Assembly: GCA_902479075.1 (NCBI GenBank)
Contig: CABSNK010000035.1
Location: forward strand, 1 to 10,645
Direction of reading: 5' to 3'
DNA: 10,645 bases
Source: an uncultured Collinsella sp.
GTDB taxonomy: Bacteria; Actinomycetota; Coriobacteriia; Coriobacteriales; Coriobacteriaceae
Shown here: piece after piece, positions 5,353 to 10,645 of the stretch
Position numbering within the stretch: position 1 is the first letter of the stretch
Layout: each line of letters opens with the position of its first letter
Program-made: the position numbers and the translations under genes
The notes under the pieces: model-generated
Database searches by the model: none
The model's input: the letters and a program-made list of their open reading frames with translations, nothing else
Told to the model about the DNA's origin: nothing

Positions 5353-5891
5353 AGTTGGATGCCCTCGGCGACCTTCTCGACGGCCTTTTCGCCGGCGAGC
5401 GTGCGCAGCAGCTCCAAGGCAAAGGGGAGTGACTGTGCCATGCCGCTGGCAGTGATGATATTGCCGTCTTGCGTGACCTTCTCGCCGGTATAGGTGCCCT
5501 CGGGGAAGCTCTTCTCAAAGCCGGGGAAGCACGTGGCGCGGCGTCCCTCGAGTAGACCAAGCTCGCCTAGGATAAACGGGGCGGCGCAGATGGCGGCAAC
5601 GTGCTTGGTCGCGGCGAAATCGCAGACTACGTTGCAGACGCGCTGGTCGGCGCGCAGGTTGGTGGCACCGGGCAGGCCGCCGGGCAGCACGACGCAGTCG
5701 TACTCGTCAAAGTCGATCTCGTCAAAGAGCACATCACAGGTCACGGGGATCTGCAGCGAGCTCACGACCTCGCGCGTGGGCATGATCGAGACGAGCGTGG
5801 CGCGCACGCCGCCGCGACGCATGACATCGACCATGGTCAGACATTCAATCGTTTCAAAGCCATCGGCGGCGAGAACGGCAACGCTGGGCAT
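5349..5891 (-). CDS. DJ-1/PfpI family protein (YajL/ThiJ-like)
   Basis: Small cytoplasmic class I glutamine-amidotransferase-fold protein. Relatives include human DJ-1 and E. coli YajL, linked to oxidative-stress protection and to a debated glyoxalase/deglycase activity. The 180-residue product opens MPSVAVLAADGFETIE; Glu16 aligns with DJ-1 Glu18. The nucleophile-elbow motif AAICAAPFILGELGLLEG (99-116) carries Cys102, the counterpart of DJ-1 Cys106. VVLPGGLPGATNLR (67-80) is also typical. The start at 5891 is preferred because it has AAAGGAA just upstream and begins where the fold begins; a longer in-frame ATG at 5957 would add 22 residues and cover the predicted -10 box. It is first in a two-gene unit with maf and overlaps it by 4 nt. 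Confidence 0.92.
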   Translation of the reverse strand: MPSVAVLAADGFETIECLTMVDVMRRGGVRATLVSIMPTREVVSSLQIPVTCDVLFDEIDFDEYDCVVLPGGLPGATNLRADQRVCNVVCDFAATKHVAAICAAPFILGELGLLEGRRATCFPGFEKSFPEGTYTGEKVTQDGNIITASGMAQSLPFALELLRTLAGEKAVEKVAEGIQL

Positions 5892-5928
5892 GAGAGTTCC
5901 TTTCGTAAGGCGGCATACAATTAGGCGT

Positions 5929-5957
5929 CTTATACCCCGAAGACATGCGCTTGCCAC
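5929..5957 (-). promoter_or_regulatory. Candidate promoter of the DJ-1/maf unit
   Basis: On the minus strand GTGGCA (5957-5952) is followed after 17 bp by TATAAG (5934-5929): four and five matches of six to TTGACA and TATAAT. Transcription would start near 5922, giving a leader of about 30 nt. It lies just downstream of the methyltransferase terminator, which supports an independent promoter. Confidence 0.5.
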
Positions 5958-5976
5958 GCTCGATTTCCCAATGTTT

Positions 5977-6035
5977 AAAAAGGGACGGGGATTAAATAAT
6001 CATTTGGTACAAATTGATTATTTAATCCCCGTCCC
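5977..6035 (-). terminator. Long-stem terminator after the rRNA methyltransferase gene
   Basis: Arms at 5982-6002 and 6015-6035 form a perfect 21-bp stem, from a G/C-rich base (GGGACGGGG) to an A/T-rich middle. The 12-nt centre TTTGGTACAAAT can pair further (TTTG with CAAA, or ATTTG with CAAAT if one base bulges). On the minus strand the stem is followed immediately by five T residues (5981-5977), and it begins 35 nt after the methyltransferase stop, so it is a good intrinsic terminator. The stem is much longer than needed and resembles a REP-type palindrome; mobility is inference. Confidence 0.8.
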
Positions 6036-6070
6036 AGAAAAATCATCGGGCGTGGCCTTGGGCAAACAGT

Positions 6071-7384
6071 CTAGTTGCGCCTAAGGTGGACGACGGTCTC
6101 GCAGTGGAAGGTTTGTGGGAACAGGTCGACTGGCGTGATCTTTACGGGGAAGAAGGTGCCTTCTTCGACAAAGCGTTTGAGATCGCGCGCCAGGGTGGCC
6201 GGGTCGCAGCTCACGTAGGCGACATCGCGAGCACTCGTGCTGGCGATAAGGTCGATCGCCTCGGGGGCGAGGCCTGCGCGTGGCGGGTCGACCACCAAGA
6301 CGTCGGCATCCTGGTCGGGGAACTCGCGCACCGCGTCTCCGCCAATGACGTCGACGTTATCAAGCTTGTTGATCTCCAGGTTACGGCGCAGGTCGCGCAC
6401 GGCGGGGCCGTAGGCCTCGACGGCGGCGACAAAGTCGCAGCGGCGGGCGAGCGGCAGGGTAAAGGTGCCGGCACCACAGTACAGGTCCACGGCAAGCTCG
6501 TCTTCCTGCGGGTCGAGTGCTTCCATGACAAGCTCGATCAAAATCTCGGCACCCTTGGTGTTGACCTGGAAAAAAGACGGGGCAGACAAGCGCATCTGAC
6601 CCTCGGCGATATTCTCGGTCCATGAGCCCTCTCCGGCGAGCATTTCGACCTTGGAGACACGGCGGGCCTTCTTTTCGCCCTTGCTCATCACGCGCACGAT
6701 GCTCGTGGGGTGAGCGGCGTCCGCCAGCACGCGGGAGACCTGCGAGCGCGGAAAAGAGCCTGTGGGCGTCCAGAGTGCGACCTCGAGTGCCTTGGTGCGG
6801 CGTGATGCGCGAATGCCCACGCGTTCGAGCCCCAAGTCATGGCTGCCGCTTAGATAGTTGAGTGCGCCGACGACCGATTTGAGCGCCTTCGGGAAGCGCT
6901 TGTCGAACAGCGGGCACGTATCGACGGTCACGATTTTGCTGGGGTCGACACCGTGCATGCCAAGACGCACGCGACCGTTGACGACGGTCGGTTCGAGCTC
7001 GATTTTATTGCGGTAGCCCCAGTCGTCCTTGGTGTGGCAGATGGGCTGTACCAACTCATCGACCTGCTCAGGAGCGAACTTGCCGATGCGCTCGAGCGTG
7101 GAGCGCAGGTTTTGCTCCTTGGCGGCGAGCTGTGCCGTGCGTGAGAGATTGCCCCACGAGCAGCCGCCGCAGATGCCCACGAAGGGGCAGGGAGGCTGAA
7201 TGCGATCGGGGCTTGGCTCCAGAATCTCGGTGGTGCGGGCACGCATGAACGACTTGCCGTCCTGTACGACCTCGGCCTCGACGGTGTCGCCTGCCACGGC
7301 GCCCTGCACAAAGACGGCCTTGCCGTTGTCGGCGTGCGCCAGCCCGTCGGCGCCGTAGGTCATCGATTCTATAGTGAGCTTCAT
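6071..7384 (-). CDS. rlmD: 23S rRNA (uracil-5-)-methyltransferase, RlmD/RlmCD (RumA) type
   Basis: Uses S-adenosylmethionine to make 5-methyluridine in 23S rRNA; in Gram-positive bacteria one enzyme can serve both U747 and U1939, so site choice is not resolved. The 437-residue protein has an N-terminal TRAM domain (about 1-57), a four-cysteine iron-sulfur site (Cys66, Cys72 and Cys75 in CPFVGICGGC, with Cys157 in DTCPLF), FFQVN (271-275), the SAM loop DLYCGAGTFTL (300-310), VVDPPRAGLAPEA (364-376), the nucleophile Cys393 in YVSCDPATLARD and the catalytic Glu429 in HCETVVHL. The start at 7384 follows AGGCAGGA and begins at the TRAM domain; in-frame ATGs at 7399 and 7420 would add 5 or 12 non-conserved residues. 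It stands alone between the ppk terminator and its own. A TrmA-type tRNA enzyme is unlikely because the cysteine cluster is intact. Confidence 0.95.
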   Translation of the reverse strand: MKLTIESMTYGADGLAHADNGKAVFVQGAVAGDTVEAEVVQDGKSFMRARTTEILEPSPDRIQPPCPFVGICGGCSWGNLSRTAQLAAKEQNLRSTLERIGKFAPEQVDELVQPICHTKDDWGYRNKIELEPTVVNGRVRLGMHGVDPSKIVTVDTCPLFDKRFPKALKSVVGALNYLSGSHDLGLERVGIRASRRTKALEVALWTPTGSFPRSQVSRVLADAAHPTSIVRVMSKGEKKARRVSKVEMLAGEGSWTENIAEGQMRLSAPSFFQVNTKGAEILIELVMEALDPQEDELAVDLYCGAGTFTLPLARRCDFVAAVEAYGPAVRDLRRNLEINKLDNVDVIGGDAVREFPDQDADVLVVDPPRAGLAPEAIDLIASTSARDVAYVSCDPATLARDLKRFVEEGTFFPVKITPVDLFPQTFHCETVVHLRRN

Positions 7385-7430
7385 ATTCCTGCCTGTCATT
7401 CGCGTTGTTATTCGCACCATGGTAGCAGGG

Positions 7431-7474
7431 AAAAGCGCCCCGCATCCGAGGCTTTCCTCAAATGCGGGGCGCTT
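7431..7474 (-). terminator. Intrinsic terminator after ppk
   Basis: A perfect 13-bp stem (7433-7445 with 7462-7474, core GCGCCCCGC) starts 10 nt after the ppk stop. Inside the 16-nt loop a second 4-bp stem (GAGG 7448-7451 with CCTC 7456-7459) can form. On the minus strand the stem is followed by TTTT. It separates ppk from the methyltransferase gene. Confidence 0.88.
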
Positions 7475-7484
7475 CTACAAACGA

Positions 7485-10058
7485 CTATTTCGTCTTGCCG
7501 GTAATGAGCGTCTTAAGACCCAGGCCGATCAGGCCCAGGCCTATGCGCACGCGACCGGGGCGATGGCGCTCGATGGCCTTGGTCTTGCCGGCGGGCTTAT
7601 CGCGACGGGCGCTCGTCTCGGGTGCGGGCTTGGTGACCTGCGGCTCGGGCTGAGGTGCAGGTGCAGGCTTGGGCTCAATGACGGTCGCCTGGACCTCTTG
7701 GACCTTGGGTGTGGCCGGCTGCGGCTCAGGAGCAGGGGCGGGCTTTGCCTCGGCGGCGGGCTCCGGAGTCGCAGTAGCGGCCTCGGGCGCTTTCTCCACG
7801 GCGGGCTCTGCGGCAGCCTCGGGCTCATTCACCGGGAGAGCGGCAACCGCTTCCGGTTTGGCAGCCGCCCCATGTTCAATCTCGTCCTGGATAACTTTTT
7901 CGGCCACACGTTCCTTCTCCTGTGCGCGCTGCTGCGCGGCGGCCTCGGCGTTGCGATACGCGCGCTCCAGCAGAGCTTCCTGCGAGTTGAAGGGTTTCTC
8001 GTCCTCTTTGCGCTCCACCGGAACCCAGGTGCCGTCACTCGTCAGGCTGCGTGCCTTCACGTTGTCGCGCAGCTGCATGCCCATGTACTCGTGCACCAGG
8101 GCGCGGCAGGTGGGGTCGAGCACGGGGAAGGCGATCTCCACGCGGTGCTCGGTGTTGCGCGTCATCATGTCTGCCGAGCTCAGGTAGATCATGTCCGAGT
8201 CCACGCCAAAGGCATAGACGCGCGCATGTTCCAAAAAACGTCCGACGATGGATCGCACGTGCACGTTCTCGGTCTTGCCCGGAACACCGGGCTTGAGGCA
8301 CGAGATGCCGCGAATGATCATGTCCACGCGCACGCCGGCACACGATGCCTCGGCAATCTTGTCGATGACCTCGCGGTCGGTAAGCGAGTTGAGCTTAAAG
8401 AACACGCGGGCGGGCTCGCCGACAAGGGCGCGCTGAATCTCGCGGTCCAGGCCGCGCATGATGAGCGGCTTGAGGCCCACGGGCGCCACGCCCAGGAAGC
8501 GGTAGTCGCCGCGCAGGTTGCCCAGCGACAGGTTGCGGAAGAACAGGTTGGCGTCCTCGCCGATGCCGGGATGCGCGGTCATGAGCATAAAGTCGCTGTA
8601 GAGCTTGGCCGTCTTCTCGTTAAAGTTGCCGGTACCCAAAAGCGTCAGGCGGGTAAGCGCCATGCCCTCGCGATAGGTGAGCTGGCAGATCTTTGAGTGG
8701 CACTTAAAGCCCTCGGAGCCGTAGATAACGGTGCAGCCGGCCTCTTCCAGGCGCTCGGCCCATTCGATGTTGTTTTGCTCGTCAAAGCGGGCACGAAGCT
8801 CCATGAGCACCGTGACCTCTTTGCCGTTTTCGGCAGCATCGATGAGCGACTCGCACAGACGGCTCTGCTTTGCCACACGGTAGAGCGTGATGCGCAGCGA
8901 GATACACTCGGGGTCATAGGCTGCTTCGTGCACCAGGTCCAAGAACGGGTTCATGGCCTCGTAAGGGTAAAAGAGCAGCTTGTCGTGCTGCAGCACCTGC
9001 TCGCGGATGGAGCGGGCCATATCGATGGTGGGATTGGGCTGCGGCTTAAACGGCGTAAAGAGGAGCTCATTGCGCAGGTGCTCGGGAATCTTACCCTCAA
9101 TGCCAAAGACGTAGCCAAGGTCAAGGGGGATATCGCAGGTAAAGACCGAGCGGCGAGAAAGCTCGAGCGCTTTGCGGATGGTCTTGAGCGTTGCTTTTTC
9201 GAGTGAGCCCGATACGGCGAGCACTACCGGCTGCAGGCGCAGGCGCTTCTTGAGGATGCGCTTCATGTGCTGGCGGTAATCCTCTTCCTCCTCGACGCCC
9301 TCGCCGTCCGGGTCGATATCGGCGTTGCGGGTGACGCGGATGAGCGCGCGGTCGAGCGGCTTATAGGAGCCAAAGCAGCTGTCCAGGCAGGCGAGGATGA
9401 CGTCCTCGAGCAGAATGTAGGAGTAGGTGCCGGTGGGCGAGGGGATTTCGACCACGCGGTTCATCGAGGCGGGAATCTCGATCAGGCCAAGCAGGCTCTC
9501 CTCGTCGGTGACGCCGTCCAGGCCACAAGCCAGATAGAGCGCGCCGTTGCGCAGGTTGGGGAAGGGGTGGCGCGGGTCGATGACCAACGGCGAGATGACC
9601 GGCGATACGTAGGCTTGGAAGTAGCGGGTTACAAAGGTGTGCTCCTCGGGCGTAAGCGAATCGATGCGGGCGCGGTGAACGCCCAGAGCGTCGAGCTTGT
9701 CCTCGATGCTCTTAAAGATGGACTCCCAACGGGTAAGGAGCCCGGGCAGCTCTGCCATGACAGCATCGACCTGTTCGGAGGCGGTCATATTGCTCTTGTT
9801 GTCGACAGGCTGTTTTTTGAGCTCTGCAAGATCGGACAGGCCGCCCACACGCACCATGAGAAACTCGTCGAGGTTAGACTCGAAAATCGACACGAACTTT
9901 AGACGCTCGAACAGCGGAACGGTCTCGTCGAAGGCTTCGTCAAGCACGCGGTTGTCAAAGCGCAGCCAGCTAAGCTCTCGGTTTTGCGTGTACGAGAAGT
10001 CGCGCGGCGGCTTGCGCAGCTTAGCGGCCTTTTGTTTCTTTTCGATTTTGCTCGGCAT
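7485..10058 (-). CDS. ppk: Polyphosphate kinase 1 with long Pro/Ala/Glu-rich tail
   Basis: Reversibly polymerises the ATP gamma-phosphate into polyphosphate; usually membrane-associated. Numbering from the upstream ATG at 10064 (859 residues), the N domain starts YTQNRELSWLRFDNRVLDEA (25-44), with SNLDEFLMVRVGGL (63-76) and HPFPNLRNGALYLA (166-179). The catalytic half has ITLYRVAKQS (392-401), LMELRARFDEQNNIEWA (420-436), His456 in FKCHSKICQLTYRE (the autophosphorylated histidine), GTGNFNEKTAKLYSDF (477-492) and His613 in FLEHARVYAFG. The normal enzyme ends near 690. About 170 extra residues follow: an Ala/Glu/Lys coil-like stretch, repeated PAPAPEPQP-like blocks, then a basic, glycine-rich hydrophobic end (RVRIGLGLIGLGLKTLITGK). 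The start at 10058 has GGA at 10068-10070 with better spacing than 10064; they differ by two codons. Confidence 0.95.
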   Translation of the reverse strand: MPSKIEKKQKAAKLRKPPRDFSYTQNRELSWLRFDNRVLDEAFDETVPLFERLKFVSIFESNLDEFLMVRVGGLSDLAELKKQPVDNKSNMTASEQVDAVMAELPGLLTRWESIFKSIEDKLDALGVHRARIDSLTPEEHTFVTRYFQAYVSPVISPLVIDPRHPFPNLRNGALYLACGLDGVTDEESLLGLIEIPASMNRVVEIPSPTGTYSYILLEDVILACLDSCFGSYKPLDRALIRVTRNADIDPDGEGVEEEEDYRQHMKRILKKRLRLQPVVLAVSGSLEKATLKTIRKALELSRRSVFTCDIPLDLGYVFGIEGKIPEHLRNELLFTPFKPQPNPTIDMARSIREQVLQHDKLLFYPYEAMNPFLDLVHEAAYDPECISLRITLYRVAKQSRLCESLIDAAENGKEVTVLMELRARFDEQNNIEWAERLEEAGCTVIYGSEGFKCHSKICQLTYREGMALTRLTLLGTGNFNEKTAKLYSDFMLMTAHPGIGEDANLFFRNLSLGNLRGDYRFLGVAPVGLKPLIMRGLDREIQRALVGEPARVFFKLNSLTDREVIDKIAEASCAGVRVDMIIRGISCLKPGVPGKTENVHVRSIVGRFLEHARVYAFGVDSDMIYLSSADMMTRNTEHRVEIAFPVLDPTCRALVHEYMGMQLRDNVKARSLTSDGTWVPVERKEDEKPFNSQEALLERAYRNAEAAAQQRAQEKERVAEKVIQDEIEHGAAAKPEAVAALPVNEPEAAAEPAVEKAPEAATATPEPAAEAKPAPAPEPQPATPKVQEVQATVIEPKPAPAPQPEPQVTKPAPETSARRDKPAGKTKAIERHRPGRVRIGLGLIGLGLKTLITGKTK

Positions 10059-10075
10059 ATGCATCTGTCCGTTCA

Positions 10076-10090
10076 GTCCCCGCAGGGGAC
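10076..10090 (-). promoter_or_regulatory. Small perfect palindrome just upstream of ppk
   Basis: GTCCCC (10076-10081) and GGGGAC (10085-10090) form a 6-bp, G/C-rich stem with a 3-nt loop, 11 nt before the ATG at 10064 and between it and the candidate promoter. It may be an operator or a leader stem close to the ribosome-binding site. The pairing is clear; the role is unknown. Confidence 0.35.
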
Positions 10091-10093
10091 GGT

Positions 10094-10122
10094 AGCCTAA
10101 CTCTAATTCACTATTGTCTCAA
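10094..10122 (-). promoter_or_regulatory. Candidate ppk promoter
   Basis: On the minus strand TTGAGA (10122-10117, five of six to consensus) precedes TAGGCT (10099-10094, three of six) at 17-bp spacing. The start would be near 10087, inside the small palindrome. The weak -10 keeps this tentative. Confidence 0.3.
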
Positions 10123-10253
10123 TTTAGTCGACCGCTGGCACGGACGTATCGCGTGAACGGTATCTTTACCTACTTCTTACGCTGACAAGCCGAAGCACTA
10201 ACGTCCGGTGCTTTGAGCAAGCGATCTATATCCTCACTCAACTGGTGAGAATG

Positions 10254-10270
10254 TATGAATAAGAATGATA
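10254..10270 (+). promoter_or_regulatory. Possible ArgR/AhrC box
   Basis: TATGAATAAGAATGATA matches 11 of 12 bases of the left and centre part (ATGAATAAAAAT) of the Gram-positive ARG-box consensus as I remember it, but the right half is poor. It lies where the -35 of the isolated TATAAT at 10281-10286 would be. If the downstream gene is arcA, arginine control would make sense. A/T-rich sequence gives such matches by chance, so this is weak. Confidence 0.25.
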
Positions 10271-10368
10271 GCAAGCTGAATATAATCGAATGTAGGTCGA
10301 ATCGAGGGCAAGCGTCATTTATATGCAGAAAACCGTTTTCACTATGCAATTTTGAATCATGGATAACT

Positions 10369-10417
10369 TTGAGTGTTCAAGCTTGATTTCCTAGAAAAAT
10401 AACGTTTACCTAGGAAA
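10369..10417 (+). promoter_or_regulatory. Candidate promoter overlapped by an 8-bp dyad
   Basis: TTGAGT (10369-10374) and TAGAAA (10392-10397) are spaced by 17 bp and could be a plus-strand promoter. Over its -10 and start region lies an inverted repeat, TTTCCTAG (10387-10394) and CTAGGAAA (10410-10417), with a 15-bp centre. The same sites read as direct repeats CCTAGAAAAAT (10390-10400) and CCTAGGAAAAT (10409-10419), 19 bp apart. That geometry suits a dimeric regulator acting as repressor. The regulator is not identified. Confidence 0.35.
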
Positions 10418-10614
10418 ATCTGCTTTACGAAACTGAAGTGCATCATGGGAAATCATATGCGATATACCGTTCATCGTACTTTGCTGACCGTTCGGGGGCG
10501 AGGTAGCATTACGAATGGAATTTGGATATAACTAGAGCTGTCAGCAAGCAGTGTCCCATATGGAGGGGCGCTGATACATTCGGCCAGTAAGGCCCGAAAG
10601 AAAGGTAGGAGGCC

Positions 10615-10645
10615 ATGACGAAAGGTCTGCACGTGCCTTCCGAGA
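10615..10645 (+). CDS. arcA: Start of a gene, possibly arginine deiminase (partial)
   Basis: Ten codons are visible, MTKGLHVPSE, preceded by a full AGGAGG at 10607-10612 only 2 nt from the ATG. Arginine deiminases typically begin with a few residues and then a pattern like HV-SEIG-LK-V-LHRPG; HVPSE fits its first part. ArcA hydrolyses arginine to citrulline and ammonium, the first step of the arginine deiminase energy pathway. With so little sequence the product name is a guess, although a gene start here is well supported. The long upstream region suggests regulated expression. Confidence 0.45.
   Translation, partial: MTKGLHVPSE

Larger units (their letters stand above)
10091..10614. other. 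A/T-richer intergenic control region between ppk and the next gene
   Basis: This gap of over 500 bp separates divergent genes and is visibly richer in A and T than the rest of the window. I see no convincing protein gene on either strand and no tRNA or rRNA. It contains a candidate ppk promoter at its left end, an isolated TATAAT at 10281-10286 with no good -35, an ArgR-like sequence (10254-10270), a promoter/dyad combination (10369-10417) and a leader hairpin at 10579-10598 (7 bp with one bulged C, 5-nt loop) shortly before the AGGAGG ribosome site at 10607-10612. The remaining parts, especially 10420-10570, show nothing I can name. Confidence 0.6.

Noticed and set aside
7374..8696. A 440-codon plus-strand open frame opposite the end of ppk
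   Set aside because: It runs through the methyltransferase/ppk terminator and the antisense of the repetitive ppk tail, which produces artificial Gly/Leu/Arg repeats. Ppk motifs are certain on the minus strand.

Overview
The window reads as chromosomal DNA of a GC-rich, anaerobic, gut-type Actinomycetota, most likely a Coriobacteriia member such as Collinsella. This rests on protein style, strong Shine-Dalgarno sites, dense G/C-rich coding and a likely arginine deiminase start at the right edge. The genus is inference; no database was consulted.

Layout, left to right. A partial phosphate acetyltransferase gene (pta, minus) enters from the left edge. It faces away from a two-gene plus-strand unit: glf (UDP-galactopyranose mutase) overlapping a family 2 glycosyltransferase. 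Pta and glf share a compact intergenic region with two perfect TATAAT boxes in mirror image, and each leader carries a hairpin with a U-rich 3' side. Next is a 373-bp convergent gap holding two long hairpin elements and a scrap of a second glycosyltransferase. Beyond it lie only minus-strand genes: a P1-family (DmpA/NylC-like) autoprocessing peptidase; a DJ-1/PfpI protein and a Maf nucleotide pyrophosphatase joined by an ATGA overlap; a 23S rRNA (uracil-5-)-methyltransferase; and polyphosphate kinase 1 with a long Pro/Ala/Glu-rich C-terminal tail. Hairpin terminators follow maf, the methyltransferase and ppk. The last 550 bp are a clearly more A/T-rich control region leading to the first 10 codons of a plus-strand gene whose peptide resembles the start of arginine deiminase (arcA).

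The best candidate for something undescribed is the pair of hairpin elements at 3327-3436 and 3531-3655. They share a 54-55 nt core in opposite orientations, so each is in sense with the convergent gene that runs into it. The core's inner stem differs between copies by two base-pair swaps that keep both pairs (covariation). Each core is enclosed in perfect arms of 21 or 29 bp whose sequences differ greatly between copies. This suggests a structured 3'-end RNA element, or a mobile palindromic element, under selection for folding rather than sequence.

Functionally this is mostly housekeeping (acetate energy metabolism, rRNA modification, polyphosphate, nucleotide and protein repair) plus a small cell-surface polysaccharide module (glf and glycosyltransferase).
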